From NCBI GenBank assembly GCA_044433115.1, contig JAWXTY010000006.1, positions 18,382 to 82,381 on the forward strand: a stretch of 64,000 nucleotides of DNA, written 5' to 3'. Below the pieces are notes generated by a model that saw nothing but the letters and a program-made list of their open reading frames with translations, did not search any database and was not told where the DNA came from. A program made the translations under genes and the position numbers. Source of the stretch: CAKUIA01 sp044433115 (GTDB taxonomy: Bacteria; Verrucomicrobiota; Verrucomicrobiia; Opitutales; Intestinicryptomonadaceae). Shown in pieces: positions 27,035 to 35,220 of the stretch; within the stretch, counting starts at the first letter, position 1; the number at the start of each line of letters is the position of its first letter.

Positions 27035-27673
27035 ATGAGAAAGTTTTTTTTATACCTAGTTTTTGCTTTGCCTGTTTTTTCTAGTGGCGAAGTTGAGTCT
27101 TTACGTGCTATTTTAGAGGAAGACTTGAAAGTACATATACAAATTAATGAGCTTAAAAAAGAGCAAAAAATACTCAATGTGGAAATGTCATTAGCTATGC
27201 AAAATGCGAGGGCTTTGATAAGTGCATACGAGCAAAAAACAGAAGAATTAATTTCTAAAAATAAAGAAGAAAATTTCAAAATAAACACAATTTTATCAAA
27301 GATAAATTCTTTAGAAGAAAATATACTAAAACTTGAGCAAAATACTAAAAAAGTATATGATGAATTTAAGGGAAAATTATCAAAAATTCCTCCTGCATTG
27401 CAAAGTCTTTATAGGGAGGAAATGCTTGAAATTGAAAATATTTCATACCCTAATTCTAGCGAAGAAGCCTTGGCAAAACTAAAGTTCTTAAACAAAGTTG
27501 CCCTCGATACAAATGGCTATAGGTTTTTAGATGAAAACACTGTAGCTTTTGGCTTGAATGCTGAGTTTGGTAGGGTGGGGGCAAAGGGCGACCTTGCAAA
27601 GCTCTTTAAGATTTTAGATGGCGAAAGTGGCTATGAAGTTCTCAATCTTGAAATAGACAAAGGTGCAAAATGA
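27035..27673 (+). CDS. DUF3450-like periplasmic coiled-coil protein of a TonB system
   Basis: 212 residues with signal peptide (MRKFFLYLVFALPVFSSG). Residues about 20-110 are charged heptad-like helix, and the C-terminal part has AFGLNAEFGRVGAKGDLAKL. This layout and its place in front of two ExbB-like genes, ExbD and TonB match DUF3450 proteins of Vibrio-type TonB2 operons. Direct similarity to DUF3450 is weak by eye, so the name rests partly on context. Overlaps the next gene by 4 bases (ATGA). Confidence 0.6.
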   Translation: MRKFFLYLVFALPVFSSGEVESLRAILEEDLKVHIQINELKKEQKILNVEMSLAMQNARALISAYEQKTEELISKNKEENFKINTILSKINSLEENILKLEQNTKKVYDEFKGKLSKIPPALQSLYREEMLEIENISYPNSSEEALAKLKFLNKVALDTNGYRFLDENTVAFGLNAEFGRVGAKGDLAKLFKILDGESGYEVLNLEIDKGAK

Positions 27674-28752
27674 GATATTTAATTTTATTTTTGTTTTTAG
27701 CTACATCTATTTTAAATGCAAGCGAAGTTCAAGAGGCAAAATCTATCTTAGAAAACTCTAAGAAAATATACTCTCAAGAACTCGAAAAAGCGAATTTAGA
27801 GCGTGAAAAACTTTTGCTCGAATATCAAAAAATACAAGATAAGCTTGCAAGTGCAGAAAGTGAGTATAAAAAACACCAGCAAAAAACTTTGTCTGTAGAA
27901 AATTTAGAGGCAAAGCTAGAGTTTTTAGAGCATAATTATGCAAATTTAAAGGGCGAAGCTTCTTCTGTGGATAAAGAAATTTTCAACTTAACTTTAGGCG
28001 AAATAAATGAAGAAAATCTCTTAGCTTTTCCAAAAAAATACGTGCCATATTTAAATATGCCAGAGGAAGTTGAAAGCTTTTACTCTTCAGTGAGCCAAGT
28101 TTTGCCAGTGGACTTAAGCGAGGGCAAAGTATTCCAAGCAAAGGCAAAAAGCTTTGTGGAAAAGTTTAAGTTGGGGGGCGTTTGGATTTACCCAATTAGC
28201 TTCTTTGCTATAATTTCTGTCTTGATAATTATATTTAAATTTGTAGAAATTTTCAGCATAAGGACTCTTTCAACTAATGATATAGACAGATTTTCTGAGT
28301 TGATGAAGCAGGGGGAATTTTCAAAGGCAAAAAGCTTTTTAAAGAAGTTTCCTAAGGCTTATAAGGCTATGTTAGGTGAACTTTTTGCAGATTTAAATTT
28401 ATCTAAAAATTTGCTAGAAGAAGTCTCTTATGAAAATATGTTAAAAGTTGGCGATAAACTACATAGGGGCTTGGGCTTCATATCTGTAACAGCGTCTATC
28501 GCTCCTCTTTTGGGCTTGTTGGGAACAGTTACTGGCATAATTAAAACATTTTCTGACTTGGCTATTTACGGCAACGCAGACCCAAATTTGCTAAGCTCTG
28601 GGATAAGCCAAGCATTAATTACAACTGAATATGGCTTGAGCTTGGCAATTCCAGCCTTTGTTTTTTACGCATATTTGTCGAGGAGGGCAAAGAGGATTTT
28701 GAGCGATATGGAAAAGTTGGCAAGCGTATTTATTTCATCTACAAAGGTTTAA
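27670..28752 (+). CDS. MotA/TolQ/ExbB proton-channel protein with N-terminal coiled coil (TtpC-like)
   Basis: 360 residues: signal peptide, long periplasmic coiled coil (about 20-170), a first membrane helix (GGVWIYPISFFAIISVLIIIFKF), a cytoplasmic loop, then the ExbB core APLLGLLGTVTGIIKTF and LITTEYGLSLAIPAFVFYAYL. This long form corresponds to TtpC/MotA-like partners in TonB2 systems, thought to couple the ExbB-ExbD motor to the transporter. Tightly packed between DUF3450-like and ExbB genes. Confidence 0.85.
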   Translation: MRYLILFLFLATSILNASEVQEAKSILENSKKIYSQELEKANLEREKLLLEYQKIQDKLASAESEYKKHQQKTLSVENLEAKLEFLEHNYANLKGEASSVDKEIFNLTLGEINEENLLAFPKKYVPYLNMPEEVESFYSSVSQVLPVDLSEGKVFQAKAKSFVEKFKLGGVWIYPISFFAIISVLIIIFKFVEIFSIRTLSTNDIDRFSELMKQGEFSKAKSFLKKFPKAYKAMLGELFADLNLSKNLLEEVSYENMLKVGDKLHRGLGFISVTASIAPLLGLLGTVTGIIKTFSDLAIYGNADPNLLSSGISQALITTEYGLSLAIPAFVFYAYLSRRAKRILSDMEKLASVFISSTKV

Positions 28753-28753
28753 G

Positions 28754-29293
28754 GTGGAGTATTTGAAGTGTATATCTGATTTTTTTGCTATAGGGGGCGT
28801 AGTTATGTGGGCTATAGCCTTGCTTGGCTTGCTCAGTTATTACTTGTCTTTTTATACATTATTTGCTCTTTGTGGCTATTGGAAAACTTTTGCAAAAGAC
28901 GAGAGTTTTTATAAGGAATATTTCACTGCATTTTCGCAAAGCGATGATGTAGATGTAATTAAGGAAAACTTTACAAAGCTTAGGGCTAAGATTTTTGACA
29001 GGGTAGACAGTCGCTTGAAATACGCCCTTGCTCTTTGTGCAGTTACACCTCTTTTGGGCTTGCTTGGCACTATAAGTGGTTTATCTGTGAGTTTAGGGGG
29101 GATTTTGGATAACACAAGTGCAGTCTCTGGAGGTATTTCAAAGGCTCTTTATACCACCCAAGCAGGCTTGAGCGTTGCTTTACCTGTCTTTATTATAGTA
29201 TTAGTTGCGAGGCGATTTAAGCAAAAAATTCTAATAAATATTTCTAAATACGAGATATTGGAGTTGAGAAAGGCGAGCCTAAAATGCCTATAA
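28754..29293 (+). CDS. exbB: ExbB-type proton channel subunit
   Basis: 179 residues starting at GTG (28754), 1 base after the previous stop. Three hydrophobic helices with the ExbB/TolQ signature TPLLGLLGTISGLSVSLGG and ALYTTQAGLSVALPVFIIVLV. Forms the proton channel with ExbD that energises TonB. Overlaps exbD by 10 bases, so translational coupling is likely. Confidence 0.92.
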   Translation: MEYLKCISDFFAIGGVVMWAIALLGLLSYYLSFYTLFALCGYWKTFAKDESFYKEYFTAFSQSDDVDVIKENFTKLRAKIFDRVDSRLKYALALCAVTPLLGLLGTISGLSVSLGGILDNTSAVSGGISKALYTTQAGLSVALPVFIIVLVARRFKQKILINISKYEILELRKASLKCL

Positions 29294-29691
29294 AACGTCC
29301 TAAATACCAAGAAGATAGTGCAGAAAGTGCAATAAATATATCGCCTTTGATAGATGTGTTGTTCATCTTGCTGATATTTTTTATTGTAACTATGGTTTTC
29401 TCGAATAGAAACGCCTTGGATATAGACAGCCCAAAGGCGAATAATGCAAGCGTGGCAAAGGATAATTCCATTTTGCTATCTATAACAAAGGAGGGGGCTT
29501 ATTATTATAATGGCAAGCAGTGTAGCTTGGGTGAGTTCGAGAGAGAGTGCTTGGAGTTGATGTCTAAAAAGGACTTAGTTTTAATGTTGGAAGCAGACGC
29601 AAGTGCTTCTGTGCAAAGCGTTTTGTCTTTGATAAATATGGCAAAGGGCATAGGGCTTGATGAGGTTTATGTAATTAGCGACAAAAAATAA
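29284..29691 (+). CDS. exbD: ExbD-type TonB energising subunit
   Basis: 135 residues. One N-terminal membrane helix with the key Asp in INISPLIDVLFILLIFFIV, followed by a periplasmic domain ending VLSLINMAKGIGLDEVYVIS. Typical length and topology for ExbD/TolR. Its stop overlaps the TonB start by 1 base (TAATG). Confidence 0.94.
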   Translation: MPIKRPKYQEDSAESAINISPLIDVLFILLIFFIVTMVFSNRNALDIDSPKANNASVAKDNSILLSITKEGAYYYNGKQCSLGEFERECLELMSKKDLVLMLEADASASVQSVLSLINMAKGIGLDEVYVISDKK

Positions 29692-30365
29692 TGGATAAGC
29701 TCGAAAAAGCCTTCAAAAGTCCAAGAAAAGCATTTAAAGCGATGTTTTTTGCTCTTTTGTGCTTGCTAAGTATTTTCCTTTTAATTAGCATTAACTTAAA
29801 TAAAACTGAGAAAAGCGTTGAGAAAATCTCTATTTTTAACGAATTATATAAAGTAGAGGAAAAAGAAAGGAATAAAACTGAAAAAATTTTAAACAATTTA
29901 GAGTTTAGCCCATTATATATAAATGAGGTGTCTAAAACTTTAGATAAAATGGAATTTGACGCAAATTCGCTAATACCTCAAATAGCTGAAATGAATTATC
30001 AAGGAGATAGTGCCTTAGGGGCTTCCTTAGGCTCTGGCTTGATGGATTTTGAGGAGGCTTCTTTACAGATATTTGAAGTATTAGACTTAGACCAACTGCC
30101 AAGGCGACTAAAGAACGCAAGCATAAGATACCCCAAGAAAATGCTACAAAAGGGCATAGAGGGCGAAGTTCGATTGCTTGTTTTGATAGACGAAAATGGC
30201 AACTTAATCTTAGAGAAAGTTTTATCAGCTACAAATGCAGACTTTGAAAAGGAAGCAATTTTGGCTTTGAAAGAATTTAAATACGAAGTCCCACTTAAAA
30301 TGGGCAAAGCAGTAAGGGCTAGATTTATCTTGCCTATACCATTTAAAATAGAAGAAATAAAATAA
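29691..30365 (+). CDS. tonB: TonB-type energy transducer, membrane-anchored
   Basis: 224 residues. Cytoplasmic positively charged N-terminus, one membrane anchor (about 18-38, AMFFALLCLLSIFLLISI), a charged linker without the usual proline-rich stretch, and a C-terminal TonB domain (IRYPKKMLQKGIEGEVRLLV...DFEKEAILALKEFKY). Transmits motor force from ExbB/ExbD to outer-membrane receptors. A second TonB-domain protein follows 65 bases downstream. Confidence 0.9.
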   Translation: MDKLEKAFKSPRKAFKAMFFALLCLLSIFLLISINLNKTEKSVEKISIFNELYKVEEKERNKTEKILNNLEFSPLYINEVSKTLDKMEFDANSLIPQIAEMNYQGDSALGASLGSGLMDFEEASLQIFEVLDLDQLPRRLKNASIRYPKKMLQKGIEGEVRLLVLIDENGNLILEKVLSATNADFEKEAILALKEFKYEVPLKMGKAVRARFILPIPFKIEEIK

Positions 30366-30430
30366 AAATCACATAAAATAAAAAAAATATAGAAAATGCT
30401 CTATATTATAAAATGAAAGGCGAAAAAATT

Positions 30431-31135
30431 ATGAAAAGGACTATATTATACGCATTATTAATCTCATTAACTTCAGTTGGCTTTGCTCAACATAGAGCTT
30501 ATGAAGACCCAAAGAAGCAACCTGCACAACCAGCACCTGCAGTAAAAGCACCAGCACCTGCAGTAAAAGCACCAGCACCTGCAGTAAAAGCACCAGCACC
30601 TGCAGTAAAAGCACCTGCAAAGCCAGTGGTAGTTGCTCAACCAAAGCCAGTGGTAAAAGTACCTGCAAAGCCAGTGGTAGTTGCTCAACCAAAGCCTGTG
30701 CCAGCTCCTTCTAAAGCTCCTGTAAGATTTGAAGTTAAAAAGAAGAAGCCTACAGTAGGAATTTTAGGTGCTATATTCGGCGTAAGGAAAGCTCCTCCTC
30801 CATCAAGAGCTGTAGTTATAGTAACATCAACTCCAACAACTCCAGTTTTTGAAATGTCAGATTTAGATAGAGAACCTCAATTAATCGAGTCTCCATCTAT
30901 AGAATATCCTGAAAGTATGCTAAATGCAGGTCGCTCTGGCGAAGTAGTTATGGACGTTCAAATTGACCAAAATGGCTATGTTGGCTTAGAAAGAGTTGTA
31001 TCTTCAACTAACGCAGATTTTGAAAAAGAAGCAGTTGCATCGCTAAGTACTTTTAAATATGAACAACCTTTAAAGAATGGATACCCAGTAAATGTTAGAT
31101 TTGCTCTAACTATACCTTTCCAAATATCAGAATAA
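30431..31135 (+). CDS. TonB-domain protein with cleavable signal peptide and Pro/Ala repeats
   Basis: 234 residues from the ATG at 30431; an upstream in-frame ATG at 30413 is less likely because the later start gives a clean signal peptide (MKRTILYALLISLTSVGFAQ). Residues about 35-85 are tandem APAVK and AKPVVVAQPK units, the extended spacer missing from the first TonB; the C-terminus is a TonB domain (IEYPESMLNAGRSGEVVMDV...DFEKEAVASL). The AQ/H junction looks like a signal peptidase I site, so the mature protein may be soluble in the periplasm rather than anchored. The repeat DNA (30530-30620) is nearly exact 18-base tandem units. Confidence 0.82.
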   Translation: MKRTILYALLISLTSVGFAQHRAYEDPKKQPAQPAPAVKAPAPAVKAPAPAVKAPAPAVKAPAKPVVVAQPKPVVKVPAKPVVVAQPKPVPAPSKAPVRFEVKKKKPTVGILGAIFGVRKAPPPSRAVVIVTSTPTTPVFEMSDLDREPQLIESPSIEYPESMLNAGRSGEVVMDVQIDQNGYVGLERVVSSTNADFEKEAVASLSTFKYEQPLKNGYPVNVRFALTIPFQISE

Positions 31136-31153
31136 TCAAAGAAGGGAATACAA

Positions 31154-31420
31154 ATGAAAAAAATAATTATATGTGCATTGTTTGCATCGCTAGGTGTATC
31201 CTTTGCACAGGCTCAGCAGGTTGTATATGTGCAATCGCAGCCTCAAACACAAAAGGTAGTCTATGTGCAACAGCCTCAACCTCAACAAGTTGTGATTGTT
31301 AAGGACGCACCTCCTCCACCTAAGCCTAAGCCATTGATTGTGCCTATCTTAAATGCAATCTTTGATGGACACGGAAAAGGTCATAGTACTGGGCATAGGC
31401 ACAACGACAGACGCAGATAG
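31154..31420 (+). CDS. Small secreted Gln/Pro-rich protein
   Basis: 88 residues with signal peptide (MKKIIICALFASLGVSFAQA). The mature part has repeated QVVYVQ / KVVYVQ motifs, then DAPPPPKPKP and a His/Gly/Arg tail (HGKGHSTGHRHNDRRR). No family recognised. It sits between the second TonB gene and the TPR gene with 18 bases to the former, so it probably belongs to the TonB operon; a metal-binding tail is possible. Confidence 0.6.
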   Translation: MKKIIICALFASLGVSFAQAQQVVYVQSQPQTQKVVYVQQPQPQQVVIVKDAPPPPKPKPLIVPILNAIFDGHGKGHSTGHRHNDRRR

Positions 31421-31451
31421 TACTACGTCTTCTTAATAAAAAATGTAAAGC

Positions 31452-32681
31452 GTGAAGAAATTTTTAAGCATTATATTAATTACATTATTAAGTGGCATAG
31501 CCTTTGCTCAAGATACCCAAGCGAAATTGGATAGAGCAGAGGCTTTAGCTATTTCTAAGGCAGTGGCTTTAAATGACGACTCTAAGGCTTTAGAACTCTT
31601 GTTGGACTATGCGAAAAATAAGGAAATTACGCCTGCATTTATGTATAATATAGCTTTGTTGTACGGAAATTTGTCAAAGTACGAGGAGGCTATAAGCTAT
31701 TATTCTAAGGCAATTTTGGGCTTTAAAGACTTTTATTTAGCACATAAAAATATTGCTTTTTGTTATGCAAATTTAGCTAATTACGAGCTTGCTCTCGAGC
31801 ATATATCAAAGGCTGCAGCTCTTGGGGGCTTAGACTTGCAGATGTATATGTGTGTTGCAAAGGCAAACTTGAGTTTGAATAATTTTAGTGAAGCTCTTTT
31901 TGCTTTGAAAAATGCTCAGATGTTATCGCCTAAAGAAGAGAGTGTTAGGCATAATATACTCTTTTGCTTGGCAAAATTAGAGATGTGGCAAGAGCTAAAA
32001 AATCTTAGCGAAAATATTTTAAATGAGGATAAAAAATCCTTAAATGCTTGGCGTTCTCTGCTTTTAGCTCTATTTAATTTAGACGAGCAAGACGAAGTTA
32101 TAGCTTCTGTCAAGTCTATGCAAATTCTTGGTATTGCAGAAGATAAAGACTTAGAACTCTTGGCAAATAGCTATTTTAATCAAGAGCTTTTTGAGAAAGC
32201 TATAGAGATATATTCTTTTATAAAAAATAACATAGAGCCAGAAAAGCTTGCAAGAATTGCAAATGTTTTAGTCGATACAGACGCTTTAGATAAGGCTATA
32301 GAGCTTGCTCCAGATAATGCTTTGGGAAACTTGGCAAAGGCTAGAGCTTATAAGATAAAGGCTGATGAAAACTCGCTAAAAAATGCTCAACATTTTGCAA
32401 ATAAAGCTCTTAGTCAAGACCCACTAAGTGGCAAAACGCTTCTATTTTTGGCTAAATTGCAGATAGATGATGAGCAATATGCAAAGGCAAAACTGAATTT
32501 AAATAGGCTAAAAACTAATGCTGAATTTGCTTACGAGTCGGCATATTTGCTAAGTTACATAGCGATAAAGCAGGGCGACTATGAGCTTGCTTTGAGCCTT
32601 TTAAGGCAGATACGCAATGGCAAAAACTTTGATTATATAGACTCTTATATAAAGAAAATCGAAAAATTTTTAGATACTTAG
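31452..32681 (+). CDS. Secreted TPR-repeat protein of the TonB operon
   Basis: 409 residues starting at GTG (31452), with signal peptide (VKKFLSIILITLLSGIAFA). Roughly ten degenerate tetratricopeptide units (for example MYNIALLYGNLSKYEEAISYYSKAI and AHKNIAFCYANLANYELALEHI regions). A TPR protein closes Vibrio-type TonB2 operons as well, so a role in the same machinery is likely. One base separates it from folP. Confidence 0.75.
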   Translation: MKKFLSIILITLLSGIAFAQDTQAKLDRAEALAISKAVALNDDSKALELLLDYAKNKEITPAFMYNIALLYGNLSKYEEAISYYSKAILGFKDFYLAHKNIAFCYANLANYELALEHISKAAALGGLDLQMYMCVAKANLSLNNFSEALFALKNAQMLSPKEESVRHNILFCLAKLEMWQELKNLSENILNEDKKSLNAWRSLLLALFNLDEQDEVIASVKSMQILGIAEDKDLELLANSYFNQELFEKAIEIYSFIKNNIEPEKLARIANVLVDTDALDKAIELAPDNALGNLAKARAYKIKADENSLKNAQHFANKALSQDPLSGKTLLFLAKLQIDDEQYAKAKLNLNRLKTNAEFAYESAYLLSYIAIKQGDYELALSLLRQIRNGKNFDYIDSYIKKIEKFLDT

Positions 32682-32682
32682 T

Positions 32683-33501
32683 ATGCAAAATTTAAATAGA
32701 AGAAAACTGATTATTCCAGAAAATACTTGCTTGATAATGGGTATTTTGAATTTTACGCCAGACTCATTTTCTGAAAACGGGGAGTTTTTTGAGCTAGAAA
32801 AGGCACTTAGCCACGCTAAGGATATGATTTCGCAAGGGGCTGATATTATAGATTTAGGCTTAGAGTCGACTCGCCCTAATGCTCAAAAAGTTCCTGAAGA
32901 AGAAGAGCTTAGGCGACTTAAAGAAATTTTGCCAAGCCTGAGGCAAGAGTGCAAAAACACTCTAATTTCTATAGATACCTACAAGCCTGTAGTTGCTCAA
33001 TATGCAATGCAAGCAGGAGCTGACATTATAAATTGTGTTTTTGGAGGGGCTTTTGATGTCAGTGTAGAGCAGGTTGAAATGTATAAGACAGTTGTGAAAT
33101 ACGATTGCCCTATAATCATAACTCACAACAAGCCAATTAGTTGCGTCGAAGATGTTTTGAGGGATTTAGAAGCTATGGCAAATTTAGCTATAGAAAATGG
33201 AGTGAAAAAAGAGAATATAATTTTAGATTATGGCTTTGGTTTTAATAAGACTTTAGCTCAAAATTTAGATATGCAAAGAGAGATTAAATCTTTTGAAAGC
33301 TTGGGCTATCCACTCTTGGTTGCCCTTTCGAGAAAGTCTACTTTGAAGGCTATAACAAGCGAAGCTCGAGAAGATTTAGATGATGCAACTCTTGTGTTTT
33401 TAGCTCATAGTATTTGCAATGCTAATATAGGTATTTTTAGGACTCACAATGTTGGAAAAACGAAAATTTGCATAGATTGCTTAAAGGCAATTAGGGGATA
33501 A
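32683..33501 (+). CDS. folP: Dihydropteroate synthase
   Basis: 272 residues, TIM-barrel enzyme condensing p-aminobenzoate with hydroxymethyl-dihydropterin diphosphate. Signatures: MGILNFTPDSFSENG near the N-terminus, GADIIDLGLESTRPNAQKV, ISIDTYKP, GADIINCVFGG, LDYGFGFNKTLAQN, and LVALSRKST. FRTHNVGKT near the end keeps the family (R/x)xHDV-type closing motif with Asn in place of Asp. First of three folate genes, folP-folB-folK. Confidence 0.95.
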   Translation: MQNLNRRKLIIPENTCLIMGILNFTPDSFSENGEFFELEKALSHAKDMISQGADIIDLGLESTRPNAQKVPEEEELRRLKEILPSLRQECKNTLISIDTYKPVVAQYAMQAGADIINCVFGGAFDVSVEQVEMYKTVVKYDCPIIITHNKPISCVEDVLRDLEAMANLAIENGVKKENIILDYGFGFNKTLAQNLDMQREIKSFESLGYPLLVALSRKSTLKAITSEAREDLDDATLVFLAHSICNANIGIFRTHNVGKTKICIDCLKAIRG

Positions 33502-33507
33502 TTTTTT

Positions 33508-33867
33508 ATGGACGAAATAATTTTAAATGGAATAATCGCAAGTGGTCATTATGGTTGCTGTGAAAACGAAAAAGAAAATGCACAAGATTTCAATGTGTCG
33601 CTACGCCTTTTGGTGGATTTTACCCCTTGTGTTAAAACAGACGATTTATCGCTTGCCTTAGATTATCCTCAAGCTATAGATTTAGTTAAGGAAGTTGTTG
33701 CAAAAAACAGCTTTAATTTAATAGAGCCTCTTGCTGAACTTATTGCAAAAGAGCTTTTTATAAAGTTTGCTATATTGAAAGAAGTTTATATAGATATACG
33801 CAAACTTGAGTGCGAAAAGAATTTCAAGCTCGAAAAAATCGCCTTTAAAATACATAGAAAGAGGTAG
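33508..33867 (+). CDS. folB: Dihydroneopterin aldolase family protein (FolB)
   Basis: 119 residues. Shows the FolB fold pattern ILNGIIASGHYGCCENEKENAQDFNVSLRL (with the usual hGxxxxE/Q opening), DDLSLALDYPQAIDLVKEVV, NLIEPLAELIAKELF, and VYIDIRKLEC. It cleaves dihydroneopterin to glycolaldehyde and hydroxymethyl-dihydropterin. Located 6 bases after folP and 4 bases before folK, which supports the call even though the central motif is divergent. Confidence 0.85.
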   Translation: MDEIILNGIIASGHYGCCENEKENAQDFNVSLRLLVDFTPCVKTDDLSLALDYPQAIDLVKEVVAKNSFNLIEPLAELIAKELFIKFAILKEVYIDIRKLECEKNFKLEKIAFKIHRKR

Positions 33868-33871
33868 GAAA

Positions 33872-34348
33872 ATGGCTCTTTCTGTTATAGCTTTAGGCTC
33901 GAATTTAGGGGATAGATTGGGCTTTATAAATTTTGCAAAAGCTGAGATTTTAAAGAAGTGTAGTATTTTGCATACTTCTAAGAATTATGAAACAGAGCCT
34001 GTGGGATATTTATCTCAAGGCAAGTTTTTAAATGCTGTAATTTTGGTAGAAACAATACTTGAGCCTTTGGAATTGTTGGGCTTTTTACAGGAAATAGAAA
34101 ATGAGGCAAAGCGTGAGCGTCCTTTTAAAAATGCACCACGTACGCTTGATTTAGATATAATTTTTTACGACAATTTGAGCCTTAATAGCGATAGATTAAA
34201 GCTTCCTCACCCGCTTTGGCAAGAGCGAAGATTTGTAGTTGAACCTCTCTTGGATTTAGAAAAGAAAGTGCCAAATCTTTTAGCAAATTTTGGGCTTGAA
34301 AGTATTAGTCTTTGTGAGATAATGCAAAAAATAAATAAAGAGGATTAA
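33872..34348 (+). CDS. folK: 2-amino-4-hydroxy-6-hydroxymethyldihydropteridine pyrophosphokinase
   Basis: 158 residues from the ATG at 33872, which follows a strong GAGGTAGGAA ribosome site; the frame is open further upstream but MALSVIALGSNLGDR is the family N-terminus. Motifs YETEPVG, GKFLNAV, ERPFKNAPRTLDLDIIFYD and LPHPLWQERRFVVEPL are all present. Transfers pyrophosphate to the pterin substrate of FolP. Last gene of the folate cluster; a repeat element follows. Confidence 0.95.
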   Translation: MALSVIALGSNLGDRLGFINFAKAEILKKCSILHTSKNYETEPVGYLSQGKFLNAVILVETILEPLELLGFLQEIENEAKRERPFKNAPRTLDLDIIFYDNLSLNSDRLKLPHPLWQERRFVVEPLLDLEKKVPNLLANFGLESISLCEIMQKINKED

Positions 34349-34356
34349 AATATATC

Positions 34357-34536
34357 GGTGAGTTCTAAAAATTAGTTTTTGAAAAGTAAAAGAAAAATAC
34401 ACTTGCTCTTTTTTGCTTATTTTGGTCTAATTTTCTCTGTTTTGCGTTAGATAATATATTATCCTCCTTAAAAACATAAAAAATTAACCTCAAAATAATC
34501 TAAAAAATAGCTAAGTGCTAATTTTTAGAACCCACC
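34357..34536 (+). repeat. Dispersed inverted-repeat element, copy 4
   Basis: About 180 bases, GGTGAGTTCTAAAAATTAG to CTAATTTTTAGAACCCACC, with central hairpin GATAAT-AT-ATTATC. It lacks the GCAAAAAC/GTTTTTGC hairpin, so it is closer to the shorter subfamily. The last base of the element is immediately followed by the ATG of rsmI. Confidence 0.9.
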
Positions 34537-35220
34537 ATGTCGAAATTAAATTTAGTTGCAACTCCCATCGGGAATATGTCAGATATAAGTATTAGGGCAA
34601 AAGAAATACTTTCGAATTGCGATATTGTTGCCTGTGAGGATACTAGGGTTGCCTCAAAGTTGATGAATAACTTGGGGCTGCATAAGGAATTTGTGGTATA
34701 TTCTGATGTGCGAGAAAAGGACAATGCTACTTATTTATTGGATAAGTTAAGGGCAGGTAAGGAAGTTGCACTAATAAGTGATGCGGGAACTCCTTGTATT
34801 AGCGACCCTGGTTTTAGGATAGTTCGTTTGTGTCGCCAAGAGGGTATAGATGTTGTAGTTATACCAGGGGCGTGTGCGATAGTTAGTGCTTTGAGTGCGT
34901 CTGCTATGCCTACGAATGCTTTTTTATTTTTGGGATTTTTGCCTCCAAAAACTTCTGCTAGAAAGAATTGCTTTACTAAATATATAGATTTTGAGCATAC
35001 TCTGATTTTCTACGAGTCTGTGCATAGGATAGAAAAGTTTTTGGCAGATGCTATAGAAATTTTTGGCAAAGATAGATATATCTGTGTTGCAAAAGAGCTT
35101 ACAAAAATTTACGAGAAGTTTTATATAGGTACTATTTTCCAAGTGCAAGAGGAAGTCAAGAAATCTGCAATCAAGGGCGAATATGTAGTAATAATTGCCC
35201 CAAAGGACTTTGTCTTATGA
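34537..35220 (+). CDS. rsmI: 16S rRNA 2'-O-ribose C1402 methyltransferase RsmI
   Basis: 227 residues of the tetrapyrrole-methylase fold. LNLVATPIGNMSDISIRA, CEDTRVASKLM, ALISDAGTPCISDPGF, VVIPGACAIVSALSASAMPTNAFLFLGF and LIFYESVHRI are diagnostic. Methylates C1402 of 16S rRNA. There is no room for its own Shine-Dalgarno site outside the preceding repeat, which ends at the base before the ATG. Overlaps ppx by 4 bases (ATGA). Confidence 0.95.
   Translation: MSKLNLVATPIGNMSDISIRAKEILSNCDIVACEDTRVASKLMNNLGLHKEFVVYSDVREKDNATYLLDKLRAGKEVALISDAGTPCISDPGFRIVRLCRQEGIDVVVIPGACAIVSALSASAMPTNAFLFLGFLPPKTSARKNCFTKYIDFEHTLIFYESVHRIEKFLADAIEIFGKDRYICVAKELTKIYEKFYIGTIFQVQEEVKKSAIKGEYVVIIAPKDFVL

Noticed and set aside
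30441..30692. Leu/Gln-rich open frames on the minus strand opposite the second TonB gene
   Set aside because: They are mirror frames of the Pro/Ala/Val repeat codons of the TonB-like gene and have no start signal or family match.
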